In this document: positions 16,410 through 26,695 of the stretch, piece by piece
Numbering within the stretch: position 1 is the stretch's first letter
Layout of the letters: the number at the start of each line of letters is the position of its first letter
Source of the DNA: DASZUK01 sp963844575
GTDB taxonomy: Bacteria > Actinomycetota > Acidimicrobiia > Acidimicrobiales > RAAP-2
DNA: 64,000 nt
Assembly: GCA_963844575.1 (NCBI GenBank)
Contig: CAWJOU010000005.1
Coordinates: 3,162,001 to 3,226,000, forward strand
Direction of reading: 5' to 3'
Made by a program: the position numbers and the translations under genes
The notes under the pieces: generated by a model
Seen by the model: only the letters and a program-made list of their open reading frames with translations
The model's database searches: none
What the model was told of the DNA's origin: nothing

Positions 16410-16799
16410 TCAGACCCGAACGACCTCGACGCCCCCGACGTCGGGGTAGTCGGCGTCCTGGGTGACCACCGGAACCCCGAGAACGACCGCGGTGGCGGCG
16501 ATCCAGGAGTCGTTCACCGGCATCCGGCGCCCGGCATCACGCAGGGCCAGCCGCAGCGCCGCCCACGCGTCAGCTACTTCGATGTCCACCGGCACGGGGT
16601 CGAGGGCCAACGCCCTCGTCAGGGTGCGCAACCGCCGCACCCTGGTCGGGCTGTCCGCGGCCGCCAGGACACCGGCCCGCAGTTCGCCGATGGTGACGAC
16701 CGACACCGCCAGGTCGTCCGGCAGGGCCGCGACGTCGAGCGGCCGGCCGGACTCGCCGGCGACGAACACGGTCGTATCGGCCAGGCCTCGGGTCACCAT
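16410..16799 (-). CDS. vapC: VapC-type PIN-domain toxin
   Basis: PIN-domain ribonuclease toxin of 129 residues. The acidic active site is complete: Asp8 (LADTTVFVAGES), Glu39 (VVTIGELRAG), Asp97 (NDSWIAATA) and the C-terminal TQDADYPD. ATG 16799 overlaps the end of its antitoxin gene by 7 bp. The module splits rsmD from recG within an otherwise ordered housekeeping block, which suggests it was inserted there. Confidence 0.92.
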   Translation of the reverse strand: MVTRGLADTTVFVAGESGRPLDVAALPDDLAVSVVTIGELRAGVLAAADSPTRVRRLRTLTRALALDPVPVDIEVADAWAALRLALRDAGRRMPVNDSWIAATAVVLGVPVVTQDADYPDVGGVEVVRV

Positions 16800-17047
16800 C
16801 GAAGGTCGTCGGTGGTCTCGTCGCCGCGCAGGTCGTCGAGATCGGCGAGGAGACCCCGGTCCGCCGGTTGCTCGACGAACAACCGGACGAAGGTGGCCTT
16901 GGCCATCCAGCGGCGTCCGGAAGCGACGGGACGGAGAACGGCCGCCGGGCGGCCGCCGACGGTGATCGTGACCTCGTCGCCGTTCTCCACCTTCTTCAGC
17001 ACGCCCCGGGTGTCGTTGCGCAGCTCCCTGGATGCCACCTCGTCCAC
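16793..17047 (-). CDS. vapB: Phd/YefM-type antitoxin partnering VapC
   Basis: Antitoxin of 84 residues of the Phd/YefM fold: VASRELRNDTRGVLKKVENGDEV... followed by VGGRPAAVLRPV is the DNA-binding half, and the C-terminal acidic half (LLADLDDLRGDETTDDLRW) would wrap the toxin. GTG 17047 is the start; a TACGAT hexamer ends six bases upstream, so the mRNA is probably leaderless. It is followed directly by vapC. Confidence 0.9.
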   Translation of the reverse strand: MDEVASRELRNDTRGVLKKVENGDEVTITVGGRPAAVLRPVASGRRWMAKATFVRLFVEQPADRGLLADLDDLRGDETTDDLRW

Positions 17048-17053
17048 GTAGCC

Positions 17054-17059
17054 ATCGTA
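17054..17059 (-). promoter_or_regulatory. Predicted leaderless -10 element of vapBC
   Basis: On the minus strand TACGAT is followed by six bases and then the GTG start of the antitoxin. This TANNNT-N6-start spacing is typical of leaderless actinobacterial transcripts. No convincing -35 box is seen. Confidence 0.5.
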
Positions 17060-17084
17060 GCGAATATGCGACAGGTGCGACGCG

Positions 17085-17117
17085 GGTCAGCTCTTGGGGA
17101 GGGCCGGTCAGCTCTTG
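17085..17117. repeat. Duplicated 12-bp segment carrying the recG stop codon
   Basis: ggtcagctcttg occurs at 17085 or 17086 and again at 17106, 21 bp apart on the recG reading frame. On the minus strand both copies read AAG AGC TGA, so a second in-frame stop follows the real one seven codons later. Confidence 0.75.
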
Positions 17118-19394
17118 AAGAGGAACGCCTCTTCGTCGGGGTCCAAGAAGAGCTTGACCTCGTCGGCGAGCAGCGGGTGGTCGTCGAGCAGGGGGTCGTC
17201 CTCGGTGACGTCCTCGGCGACGGCTTTGGCCGCCTGCAGCAGGTCGGCGTCCCGGCGGAGCTTGGCCAGCTTGAGGTCGCTCCGGCCCTTCTGGCGGGAC
17301 CCGAGGATCGTGCCCTCGCCGCGCAGCTCGAGGTCGACCTCGGCGAGCTCGAAGCCATCCGTCGTCCGCTCCACGGCGGCGAGCCGCTCGGCCGAGTCGG
17401 GGGTGGCGCCGGTGCCGAGGAGGTAGCACCAGCTCGGCCGCGAGCTACGACCGACGCGGCCGCGGAGCTGGTGGAGCTGGGCGATGCCGAAGCGGTCGGC
17501 GTCCTCGATGACGATGACGGTGGCCTCGGGGACGTCGACGCCGACCTCGATCACGGTGGTGGCGACGAGCACGTCGATCTCGCCGGACCGGAAGGCGGCC
17601 ATCGCGGCCTCCTTGTCGGCCGCGGGCATCTGGCCGTGTAGGAGGCCGAGGCGCAGACCGGGGAGGACATCGGCGGCGAGCCGGTCGAGCTCTTCGGTGG
17701 CGGACCGGGCCTGGACCCGCTCGGAGCCGTCGACGAGCGGGCAGACGACGTACGCCCGGTGGCCGGCCGCGGCCTCGTCGCGGACGCGCTGCCAGGCGCC
17801 GAGCTCCTCGAGCTCGGTCCGGGCCCACGTCGTCTGGATCGGCGTCCGGCCGGGCGGGAGCTCCTTCAGCTCGACCATGTCGAGGTCGCCGAAGAGGACC
17901 ATCGCCGCGGTCCGGGGGATCGGCGTGGCGGTCATCACGAGCAGGTCGGGGTCGGCACCGTCGTCGGGGCCGCCATCGGGACCCGCGGCCTGGGCGACGA
18001 CCGAGGACCGGCCCTTGTCGCGCAGGGCGGCGCGCTGCTCGACGCCGAAGCGGTGCTGCTCGTCGATGACGACGACGCCGAGCGAGTGGAACTGCACGTC
18101 GTCGGTCAGGAGGGCATGCGTGCCGACGACGACGTCGACCGCGCCGCTGCGCAGCCCGTCGCGGAGGCGGGCGCGCTCGGCCGCGGTCGTCCGGTTGGTC
18201 AGGAGGGCGACGGCGACGGGCCGATCGCCGCCGAGCCGGTCGGGGTCGGGGACGGTTAGGCCGTCGACGAGGGCGCCGACGGCCATGTGGTGCTGCTCGG
18301 CGAGCACCTCGGTGGGGACCATCGAGCGCGCCCTGGTGGCCGCCCTGGACGGCGGCGAGGAGGGCGGCGACGGCGACGACGGTCTTGCCGGAGCCGACGT
18401 CGCCCTGGAGGAGGCGGTGCATCGGCAGCGGGCCGGCGAGCTCGGCGAAGATCGAGGCGAGCGCCCGACGCTGCGAGGTGGTCAGCTGGAAGGGCAGGCC
18501 GGCGAGGAACCGCTGGACGAGCGTCCGGTCGGTCCCGGCCAGCGTGGGTTGCTGCTCCCCCGCGCCGGGGGCCCGGGTGCTGGCGACGACGTCGAGCGGG
18601 GAGACGGCGTGGCGGATGGCCCGGGCGTCCTGCTCGAGGGCGCGGCGGCGGAGGACGAGGGCGAGCTGGAGGCGGAAGAGCTCGTCGAAGGCGAGTCGGC
18701 GCCGGGCCGGGACGGTGGTGGCGACGGTGTCGGGCAGGTGGATCCGCCACATGGCGTCGGTCCGGCCGATGAGGTCGAGCCGCTCGCGCCAGGCGTCGGG
18801 CAACGGGTCGGCGAAGTCGCCGGCCCGGCGGATGGCCTGCTCGGCCCATTCGCCGACCTCCCAGCTGCTGAGGCCGGCCTTGCCGGAGGCGGGGTAGACG
18901 GGAATGACGCGGAGCGTCCGCCGGCGCCGACCGTCGGCGTCGTCGTCGGTGGCGACGAGGACGTCGACGACGGGGTTCGTCATCTGCCGAGCCCCGCGGT
19001 ACTCGTCGAGCTTGCCGAAGAAGAGCGCCTCGGTCCCGGCGACGAGCTGCTTGGCCCGCCACGGCTGGTTGAAGAAGACGACCTTCATCGTCCCGGTGCC
19101 GTCGTCGGCCGCGAGCTCGACCAGCGACCGCCGGTTGCGGGTCCGGCGAGCGCTGACCCGACGGACGGTGGCGAGCACGACGGCCTCGTCGCCGACCGCG
19201 AGGTCGGCGAGATCGGCCTGGCGGCTGCGATCGATGTACCGGTGCGGGTACGTCGTGAGGAGGTCGAAGACCGAGGCGATCCCCCAGTCCTCGAGGGCCT
19301 TCGCCTTCTTCTCGGAGAGCCGGTTGAGCCGGGTGATGGGAACGTCGGTCAGCTCCCGCAAGGTTCTCCCCGGAGGGTCCGCCCGGTCGCTCAC
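17108..19394 (-). CDS. recG: ATP-dependent DNA helicase RecG, frame broken by one extra base
   Basis: Branch-migration helicase that remodels stalled forks and Holliday junctions. The N-terminal wedge domain (FDLLTTYPHRYIDRS, then VVFFNQPWRAKQL) and Walker A LLQGDVGSGKTVVA are in one frame. From MVPTEVLAEQHH onward (VVIDEQHRFGVEQR, TATPIPRTAAM, QLRGRVGRSSRPSW) the protein continues in the next frame. The join is at about 18323, where one surplus base follows GCGCTC. Removing it gives 761 residues with no gap in similarity. GTG 19394 overlaps the fakA stop. A sequencing error is likelier than a dead gene. Confidence 0.9.
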
Positions 19395-21069
19395 TCGATC
19401 CCGAGCAGGTAGGGGTAGAGGGGCTGGCCGCCGTGGTGGACCTCGACGGCGACGTCGGGGTACTGGTCGTGCAGCCATTCGGTGACCCGGCGGGTCTCCG
19501 CCGGGGTCGCGCCTTCGCCCTCGATGACGGTCAGCAGCTCGTGGTCGGGGCGGAGCAGCCGCTCGAGCAGCGCCATCGTCGCGCCGGCCGGCGAGCCGGC
19601 GACGGCGACGACGCCGTCGCGCGACAGGCCGATCCAGTCGCCGGTCCGGACGGGCCCGGCGTCGGTCTCGCTGTCGCGGACGGCCTGGGTGACCTCGGCG
19701 GGCGACGACGTGGCAGGCCGACGCGGCCATCGCCGCGCCGTTCACGTCGACGCCGGCGCCGGGGTCGTAGGCGAGGAGGGCGGCGAACCCCTCGACGATG
19801 CTGCCGGTCGCCACGACGCGGACCGCCTTGTCGGTGAGCGCGTCGACCTGCTCGGCGACGGGCCGGATGTTCTTGTTGTTCGGGAGGACGACGACCTGGT
19901 CGGACCCGACGGCCTCGACGGCCTCGAGCAACTGGGCGGTCGACGGGTTCATCGACTGGCCGCCGCGCGACGAGGTGGTGGACGCCGAGGGAGCGAAAGA
20001 TGCGGCCGACGCCCTCGCCGGTGACGACGGCGACGACCGCCGTGGTCGGCGGTGGCCCGGCCGGCTCGTCGATCACCCCGGCCGCGCCCTCGCGCACCCA
20101 TCGCTCCTCCTCGACCTGCTCGGCGAGGTCGGTGACGCGGATCTCCCGCGGCCGGCCGGCGTCGAGCGCCGCCTCGACGGCGGCGCCGATGTCGTCGGTG
20201 TGGATGTGGCAGTTCCACAGGCCGTCGCCACCGACGACGACGATCGAGTCGCCGATCCCGGCCCAGACGTCCTTGAACGCGGGGATCGTGTCGTCGGGGG
20301 CGTCGAGGAGGTACATCACCTCGTAGCGCAGGTCGGTCACGGTCTCGCCGGCCCCGGTTGGGGCATGGGCGGCGAGGCCACCGTCGGCGCTGGCCGCGGC
20401 AGCCGCCGTAGCCAAATCGTCGGCGGCCGGCGGCTCGGGCAGGGCCCGGCCGTCGAGCACGGTGAGCACCGCGTCGAGCAGGAGCAGGTAGCCGGTCCCA
20501 CCGGCGTCGACGACACCGGCCCGGGCGAGCACGTCGAGTATCTCGGGCGTCCGGGCGAGCGCGTCGGCCGCGGTGGCACGAGCCCGCTCGACGACGTCGA
20601 CGAGTTGGCCGCCGGCGGCCTGGCCGGCCATCGCCCCGTCGCCGGCCGCCCGGGCGACGGTGAGGATCGTCCCTTCGACCGGCCGGACGACGGCCGCCTG
20701 CGCCAGGTCGCTGGCCAGCCGGAGCCCTTCGGCCAGGTCGGCCGGTCCGACCTCCTCGGCCCGGGCCAGCTGGCCGGCGATGCCGCGGAGGAGCTGGGAG
20801 AGGATGACGCCGGAGTTGCCACGGGCGCCCATCAGCGACCCGTGGCTGACCGCCCGGCAGACGTCGGCCATCGTCGCCCGCTCGCCGAGGCCGTCGAGCT
20901 CCTTGACGACGGCCTCGAGCGTGAGCGCCATGTTCGTCCCGGTGTCGCCGTCGGGGACGGGGTAGACGTTGAGCCGGTTGATCGCCTGCTGGTGGTGGCG
21001 GAGGGCGTCCCGGTAGGCGACCATCGTGGCGCGAACGTCGTCCGCCACGAAGGCCGTCGGGGCTGTCAT
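19391..21069 (-). CDS. fakA: Fatty acid kinase-like DAK2 protein (FakA), frame broken twice
   Basis: Two-domain kinase related to dihydroxyacetone kinase; in Firmicutes FakA phosphorylates fatty acids held by FakB/DegV proteins. The N-terminal DhaL-like domain has NVYPVPDGDTGTNM and HGSLMGARGNSGVILSQLLRG. The second domain has RGGQSMNPST and VVLPNNKNIRPVAEQV, and ends GGQPLYPYLLGIE. One surplus base near 19968 and another near 19700 shift the frame. Correcting both gives 558 residues, the usual size. It precedes recG and diverges from rpmB, as in other actinobacteria. A TAGCAT -10-like hexamer lies eight bases before the ATG. Confidence 0.88.
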
Positions 21070-21199
21070 GGCAGGGGATGCTAACCTTTGCGCCGTTCTC
21101 GACGGCTCCCGTGGCCGTCCCCGGTGGTCCCCTCGATCCGGACCGCTCGGACGTCGTTTCTCACGCCGGGCAACCGGCATCGAAGGAGGCAGCAGGCAC

Positions 21200-21421
21200 A
21201 TGGCAGCGGTATGCGAGGTCTGCGGCAAGAAGCCGTCGTTCGGCATGAGCCTGAGCCACTCCCACCGGCGGAACAAGCGGCGCTGGGACCCGAACATCCA
21301 GCGGGTCCGGGCGCTCGTCAACGGGTCGCCGAAGCGGCTGCACGTCTGCACGTCGTGCCTCCGGGCCGGCAAGGTGACGAAGCCACCGCGCCGGACGCCG
21401 GCCGCCACGCCCGGGCAGTAG
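21200..21421 (+). CDS. rpmB: 50S ribosomal protein L28
   Basis: Ribosomal protein L28, 73 residues: MAAVCEVCGKKPSFGMSLSH, then SHRRNKRRWDPNIQRVRA and VCTSCLRAGKV. The four cysteines (C5, C8 and the later CTSC) form the zinc-binding version of L28. A good GGAGG ribosome-binding site precedes ATG 21200. It is divergent from fakA, the standard actinobacterial arrangement. Confidence 0.96.
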   Translation: MAAVCEVCGKKPSFGMSLSHSHRRNKRRWDPNIQRVRALVNGSPKRLHVCTSCLRAGKVTKPPRRTPAATPGQ

Positions 21422-21471
21422 CCCGCCGTACCCGTTCGCCCGATGGCGCCGGGCGGCGCCAGCCGCAGCGG

Positions 21472-22431
21472 TCAGTCGATCGGGTGCTCCCAGCCCAGCC
21501 GGGGCAGATCGTCGCGGCCCAGCCGCCGGACGGTCGGGTCGTCGACGCAGCGGCCGAGGACGAGCGGCGCCGGTAGGCCGGCGGCCGCCAGGGCCGCGGC
21601 GAGGGCGTCGGGGTCGCCGGTGGCGATGATCAGCTCGTAGTCCTCCCCGCCCCCGAGCGCGTCGTCGGTGGTCGCGCCCTCGGCCACCGGCAGGTCGTCG
21701 AGGACGAAGCCGACGCCGGACGCGTCGGCCAACCGGTGGAGGTCGAGCGAGAAGCCGTCGGAGACGTCGATCATGGCCGTGGCGTCGGCTGCCCGGGCGA
21801 CCTGACCGGCCGCCAGGCGGGCGGGTGGGCGCCGGTGGGCGCCGACGAGCGGCCCCTCGCTGACGCCGGCCCGCAGGAGCCGCAGCCCGGCGGCCGACGC
21901 GCCGAGCGGACCGGTGACGACGAGGGTGTCGCCGCCGACCGCACCGGACCGGGTGACGGCCGGCCGGGGGCCGTCGAGGAGGCCGACGACCGAGACCGAC
22001 ACGACGACCTGGTCGGCGGCCGTCAGGTCGCCGCCGACGACCGGGCAGGCCCAGGCCGCTGACGCGTCGGCCACCCCGCCGGCCAGCCGGTCGAGGTCGG
22101 TATGCGGCGGCAGACCGAGCGTCACCAGCGCCCATCGGGGAACGGCCCCCATCGCGCCGAGATCGCTCACCGCGGCGGTCAGCCCCTTCCAACCGAGGTC
22201 GTCGAGCCCGACGATGGCCAGATCGGCGTGGACACCAGCGACCGCGGCGTCGGTGGCGAGGACGAGCCGTTGCCCGGCCGCGTCGACGACGGCCGCGTCG
22301 TCGCCGATCCACAGATCCCCCGCTGGCCGTGGGCCGGCGGCTCGGCCCATAATCTGGGTAAGGCGTCCGATGGCGTGGTCTTCCCCGGCCGGGGCGGACG
22401 AGGCAGCGGGCCGCGGTTTGGGGGACGCCAC
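21472..22431 (-). CDS. thiL: Thiamine-monophosphate kinase
   Basis: Final step of thiamine diphosphate synthesis: ATP-dependent phosphorylation of thiamine monophosphate. In 319 residues: GDLWIGDDAAVVDAAG (ATP and Mg binding), LVLATDAAVAGVHADL, GLTAAVSDLGAMGA, PVVGGDLTAAD, the late IDVSDGFSLDLHRLAD, and LGGGEDYELIIA. GTG 22431 is chosen because the family N terminus (GEDHAIGRL) begins just inside it; the ribosome-binding site is weak. It diverges from pckG. Confidence 0.9.
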   Translation of the reverse strand: MASPKPRPAASSAPAGEDHAIGRLTQIMGRAAGPRPAGDLWIGDDAAVVDAAGQRLVLATDAAVAGVHADLAIVGLDDLGWKGLTAAVSDLGAMGAVPRWALVTLGLPPHTDLDRLAGGVADASAAWACPVVGGDLTAADQVVVSVSVVGLLDGPRPAVTRSGAVGGDTLVVTGPLGASAAGLRLLRAGVSEGPLVGAHRRPPARLAAGQVARAADATAMIDVSDGFSLDLHRLADASGVGFVLDDLPVAEGATTDDALGGGEDYELIIATGDPDALAAALAAAGLPAPLVLGRCVDDPTVRRLGRDDLPRLGWEHPID

Positions 22432-22533
22432 GGCTTCATGCCTACCATTGGGCCCTGCGCGTCCGCGTCGGCCCGCCGAACGGCACGCGAACAGACCAGA
22501 TGGCTCGGCGCCCGAGGAGGAGACGAACCCGAC

Positions 22534-24326
22534 ATGGCCCCCACCGACAATCAGAAGCTCATCGCCTGGGTGGAGGAGATCGCCGCGCTCACGACCCCGG
22601 ACCGCATCGAGTGGTGCGACGGGTCGGCCGAGGAGTACGACCGCCTGTGCGAGCTGCTGGTTGCCCAAGGCACCTTCACGAGCCTGTCGGAGGCCAAGCG
22701 GCCCCACAGCTACTGGGCCCACTCCGACCCCGGCGACGTCGCCCGGGTGGAGGACCGGACGTTCATCTGCTCGACCGACGAGGTCGACGCCGGTCCGACG
22801 AACCACTGGCGGCCCCCGGCGGAGATGCGCGAGACGCTGACGGACCTCTTCCGCGGATCGATGCAGGGCCGGACGATGTACGTCGTCCCGTTCTCGATGG
22901 GCCCGCTCGGCTCGGACATCGCGCACATCGGGGTCGAGATCACCGACTCGCCGTACGTGGCGGTGAGCATGCGGATCATGACGCGGATGGGCAAAGGGGC
23001 GCTCGACGTCCTCGGCCGGCGACGGCGAGTTCGTCCCGTGCCTCCACTCCGTCGGGGCACCGCTGGCGGACGGCCAGGCCGACGTGCCGTGGCCGTGCGA
23101 CGCCGAGAACAAGTACATCGTCCACTTCCCCGAGACCCGCGAGATCTGGTCGTACGGCTCGGGGTACGGCGGCAACGCGCTGCTCGGCAAGAAGTGCTTC
23201 GCCCTGCGGATCGCCTCGGTCATGGCCCGCGACGACGGCTGGCTGGCCGAGCACATGCTCATCTTGAAGCTGACGTCGCCGGAGGGTGAGACCCGGTACG
23301 TCACCGGCGCGTTCCCGTCCGCGTGCGGCAAGACGAACCTGGCGATGCTGATCCCGACGCTGGCGGACTGGAAGGTCGAGACGATCGGCGACGACATCTG
23401 CTGGATGAAGTTCGGCCCGGACGGCCGCCTCTACGGCATCAACCCGGAGGCCGGCTTCTTCGGCGTCGCCCCGGGCACGAACTCGCACACGAACCCGAAC
23501 GCCATGTTCTCGGTCGCCGCGAACACGATCTTCACGAACACCGCGCTCGACCGACGACGGTGACGTGTGGTGGGAGGGCATGAGCGACGAGCCGCCCGCC
23601 CATCTCACCGACTGGAAGGGCGAGGACTGGACGCCGGAAAAGGGCACGCCGGCGGCCCACCCGAACGCCCGGTTCACCGCGCCGGCCGCCCAGGACCCGG
23701 CGATCGCCGAGAACTGGGAGGACCCGGCCGGCGTGCCGATCTCGGCCATCCTCTTCGGCGGTCGGCGGGCGTCCGTGGTCCCGCTCGTGTTCCAGTCGTT
23801 CGACTGGGAGCACGGCGTCTTCCTCGGGTCGATCATGGCGTCGGAGACGACCGCGGCGGCGGCCGGAGCGGTCGGCAACCTGCGCCGCGACCCGTTCGCG
23901 ATGCTGCCGTTCTGCGGCTACAACATGGCCGACTACTTCGCCCACTGGCTCGAGGTCGGTGCGGCCGGCGACCCGGCGAAGCTGCCGAAGATCTTCTACG
24001 TCAACTGGTTCCGCAAGAACGCCGACGGCAAGTGGCTGTGGCCGGGCTACGGCGAGAACTCGCGGGTGCTCGAGTGGGTGTTCGAGCGGGTCAGCGGGGG
24101 CGGCGACGCGATCGAGACGCCGATCGGCCACATCCCGGCCCCGGGCGCGATCGACATCGAGGGCACCGACGTCTCGAAGGAGGACCTCGAGGAGCTGCTC
24201 CGGGTCGACCGTGACGAGTGGCGGGCCGAGGTGCCGCTGATCCGGGAGCACTTCGCCAAGTTCGGCGACCGCCTCCCGTCCGAGCTGCTGACCGCCGTCG
24301 ACGACCTGGAGCAGCGCCTCCGCTGA
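22534..24326 (+). CDS. pckG: GTP-dependent phosphoenolpyruvate carboxykinase, frame broken twice
   Basis: Gluconeogenic enzyme interconverting oxaloacetate and phosphoenolpyruvate with GTP. It is found in three frames: residues 1-161 (SMQGRTMYVVPFSMGPLGSD), then a middle part with the kinase loop GAFPSACGKTNLAML and GDDICWMKFGPDG, then a C-terminal part from DGDVWWEGM with LFGGRR and the Phe-rich FQSFDWEHGVFLGS. One surplus base near 23016 and one near 23549 explain both shifts. Corrected length is 596 residues, which is normal. ATG 22534 has a GAGGAGG site. Probably functional in the organism. Confidence 0.92.
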
Positions 24327-24380
24327 GCCGCCGGCCGACCTCGGCCGGGCGTCGTCAGGAAGCTTGTCCTCCAGCCGGCG

Positions 24381-25877
24381 CTACGTCGCCGGGCGCTGCC
24401 TCGGCACGGCCCGGTTCCGCAGGGCCCGTCGGCTGGTGACGTAGAAGAGGCCGCCGACCGCGGCGACCGCGGCCATGACGACGTCGCCGGCCGGGAACGG
24501 GAAGGCGATGACGACCGGGATCAGCGCGCCGAGCACCCAGACGAGCTGCTGGCGGGTGGCGAAGCGGGCGAACGCCCGGCCTTGGGCCGCCAGCGGGACG
24601 TACCGCTGGGCGATCGCGTCGAACGACGGCTGACCGAGCGAACCGGCGAAGCCGACGAGGAGCGCGAGCATCGCCTGGGCGACGATCGTCCCCCAGAAGG
24701 CCGCGCCGATGGCGCCGATGGCGATGAGCCAGATGGCGCCGAGCAGGATCTGCTGCTCGTTCAGCCGGGCCCGCAGCCGGGACATGGCGAGCAGGCCGAG
24801 CAGGGAGCCGAGGCCGGCGGCGGCCAGGGCCAGCCCGTACCACCAGAGCGCGGCGTGCTCGCGACGGAGCCCGAAGGCGAGGAGGAAGACCATGAAGCCG
24901 GAGAGCCCCCGCATCAGCGACACCGTCGTCAGCCCGAACAGCACCTCGGGATGGGCGAGCGGCTGCAGCCGGGCGACGTCGGGGTCGCCCGGCTCCGCCC
25001 AGTCGGCCCGGCCGGCACCGGCCCGCCGCGAACCGATCGCCGGCCGCCCCCGGACGGCCGGGCCCGGCGCGGGGTCGCCCGGCGGCACCGGCCGCTCCCT
25101 CGCCGACCGGCGGTGCAGTCGCGGCACCGGGAGCCGGAAGGCGGCCACCGCGGCCGCGGCGAAGACGAACACGGCGAAGATGAGGACGGCCGGCGCACCG
25201 ATCGCCTTGAGCAGGATGATCCCGGGGATGGCGGCGACGAACCCGGCGAGCGTGCCGAGCAGTGTCAGCCGGGCGTTCAGGACCGCGAACTCGAGCGGCG
25301 GCTGCTCCCCCGGGCTGGGCTGGCCCGGCACCGCATGGCCGGTCGGCCCGGCGACCGAGGGGGCCCCTGGCGCCGTCGGCGCCCACGGATCGCCGTCGGC
25401 GGCGCTGGCGGCGCGGCGGGCGTTCTCGGCGACGACCATCTCGGGGACCAACGCGTTCCTGGTCACGAGGTAGAGGTTGGAGAGCACGAGGATGACGAAC
25501 GCCTCGGGGAAGAGCAGGAGACTGTGCACGTCGTTGGCCATGAACGGACAGAGCACGGCACTGCCGACGGCGGCCGCGACGGCCATCGCCCGCCGGCCAC
25601 CCCGGTTGCGGTCGATCAACGGCCCGAGCAGCGGTGAGATGACGATGAACGGCGCCAGCGTCAAGATGAGGTAGAGGAAGATCTTGCTCTTCGCCTCGCC
25701 CGGCGAGATCGAGAAGAACAGGGAGCCGGCCAGGGAGATCGTGACGAGCGTGCTGCCGGCCAGCATGAGCACCTGGACGAGCGCCAGCCGACCGAACGGC
25801 CGGCGTTGGTCGAAGAGGTCACGGAGCGCTTGCCGGGCCAGGGCGCGGAACTGATCCACCCGATCGCCGACGGCCAC
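24381..25877 (-). CDS. MFS transporter with a long central loop
   Basis: Polytopic membrane protein of 498 residues with about twelve predicted helices. Helix 1 is near LVQVLMLAGSTLVTISLAGS. A conserved loop LLGPLIDRNRGGRRAM resembles the loop 2-3 motif of the major facilitator superfamily. A 40-residue Pro/Gly-rich hydrophilic segment and a second one in the middle loop are atypical. The substrate is unknown. GTG 25877 is the first plausible start. It is convergent with pckG. Confidence 0.75.
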   Translation of the reverse strand: MAVGDRVDQFRALARQALRDLFDQRRPFGRLALVQVLMLAGSTLVTISLAGSLFFSISPGEAKSKIFLYLILTLAPFIVISPLLGPLIDRNRGGRRAMAVAAAVGSAVLCPFMANDVHSLLLFPEAFVILVLSNLYLVTRNALVPEMVVAENARRAASAADGDPWAPTAPGAPSVAGPTGHAVPGQPSPGEQPPLEFAVLNARLTLLGTLAGFVAAIPGIILLKAIGAPAVLIFAVFVFAAAAVAAFRLPVPRLHRRSARERPVPPGDPAPGPAVRGRPAIGSRRAGAGRADWAEPGDPDVARLQPLAHPEVLFGLTTVSLMRGLSGFMVFLLAFGLRREHAALWWYGLALAAAGLGSLLGLLAMSRLRARLNEQQILLGAIWLIAIGAIGAAFWGTIVAQAMLALLVGFAGSLGQPSFDAIAQRYVPLAAQGRAFARFATRQQLVWVLGALIPVVIAFPFPAGDVVMAAVAAVGGLFYVTSRRALRNRAVPRQRPAT

Positions 25878-25998
25878 TGAGCCAGCGTAGGTCCCCGGTG
25901 TGTCGGCGCCGGGCACCTTTTCGGGCCGAGTTCGATCGCTTTGGCGACGGTATCGTTGGCCGGAGAAGGCCGCCCACCGCGAAGGGACCGGGATAACG

Positions 25999-26238
25999 AT
26001 GAACGCGTATGTGCTCGTCCAGACCGAGGTCGGGAAGGCCGCCCGAGTCGCCCGGGAGATCGGCGCCATCGACGGTGTCGTCGCCGCCGACGACGTGACC
26101 GGTCCCTACGACGTGATCGTCCGGGCCGAGGCTCGCACCGTCGACGAGCTCGGCCAGCTCGTCGTCAGCCACATCCAGCGGATCGACGGCATCACCCGGA
26201 CGGTGACGTGCCCGATCGTCAACCTCTCGGCGGACTGA
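25999..26238 (+). CDS. Stand-alone Lrp/AsnC ligand-binding (RAM) domain protein
   Basis: A 79-residue protein consisting only of the ligand-sensing domain of Lrp/AsnC regulators: MNAYVLVQTEVGKAARVARE, DGVVAADDVTGPYDVIVRAEA and GITRTVTCPIVNL. There is no helix-turn-helix, so it cannot bind DNA by itself. Such proteins are common in actinobacteria and may bind amino acids or pair with full-length regulators. ATG 25999 is chosen because the domain begins there; the ribosome-binding site is weak. Confidence 0.85.
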   Translation: MNAYVLVQTEVGKAARVAREIGAIDGVVAADDVTGPYDVIVRAEARTVDELGQLVVSHIQRIDGITRTVTCPIVNLSAD

Positions 26239-26266
26239 CGTAGACGAGCTTCCCGATCACCACCGC

Positions 26267-26695
26267 CTACCGCGGCACCGTTCGGTAGCCGATCCGCTGC
26301 TGTCGGCAACAGGCACGGATACCAGGGCCGTCGTCCCGGCTCGACGTCAGGATCCGGGCATCGAGCACCTCGGCGGCGACCACGGCCTCGGCGCCGAGCG
26401 TGGACAGACCGCCGTGCTCGGCCGTCAATGCCCCCATGGGCCGCGCCAGGTCACGCATCGGCACGACGGTCACCTCGGCGGGCAGCGCCACCAACGAGGC
26501 GACAAGGGCCCGAAGCTGCTCGACCGAGAGGCGGCCGACGAGCGCGCCACCGCTCACCCGAGCTGCACTCCGGCAGAGCCGGGCGTACCAGAGGTTCGTC
26601 GACGCGACCGCCTCGCCGCCGATCGCCCGCCGGAGCGCCGGGTCGGGCCCGACCATCCAATCCCGGAGGAGATGGTCGTCGAGCAGGACCGTCAA
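26267..26695 (-). CDS. PIN-like toxin paired with an AbrB-type antitoxin
   Basis: A 142-residue protein beginning with TTG at 26695 whose first residues LTVLLDDHLLRDW and last block TLGAEAVVAAEVLDARILTSSRDDG follow the PIN-domain pattern of an early Asp and a late acidic cluster before a beta strand. The central acidic residue of classical VapC is not obvious, so activity is uncertain. Its TTG start overlaps the antitoxin TGA (TTGA). Called a toxin mainly from this pairing. Confidence 0.65.
   Translation of the reverse strand: MTVLLDDHLLRDWMVGPDPALRRAIGGEAVASTNLWYARLCRSAARVSGGALVGRLSVEQLRALVASLVALPAEVTVVPMRDLARPMGALTAEHGGLSTLGAEAVVAAEVLDARILTSSRDDGPGIRACCRQQRIGYRTVPR

Noticed and set aside
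18323..23549. Programmed +1 frameshifting in recG, fakA and pckG
   Set aside because: No stop codon or rare codon is placed at the shift sites and no stimulatory structure is evident; sequencing insertion is simpler. Kept as a question in the findings, not as a mechanism.
17108..24326. recG, fakA and pckG as true pseudogenes
   Set aside because: Each has a single clean +1 change at the join, no other damage, and full-length similarity on both sides.
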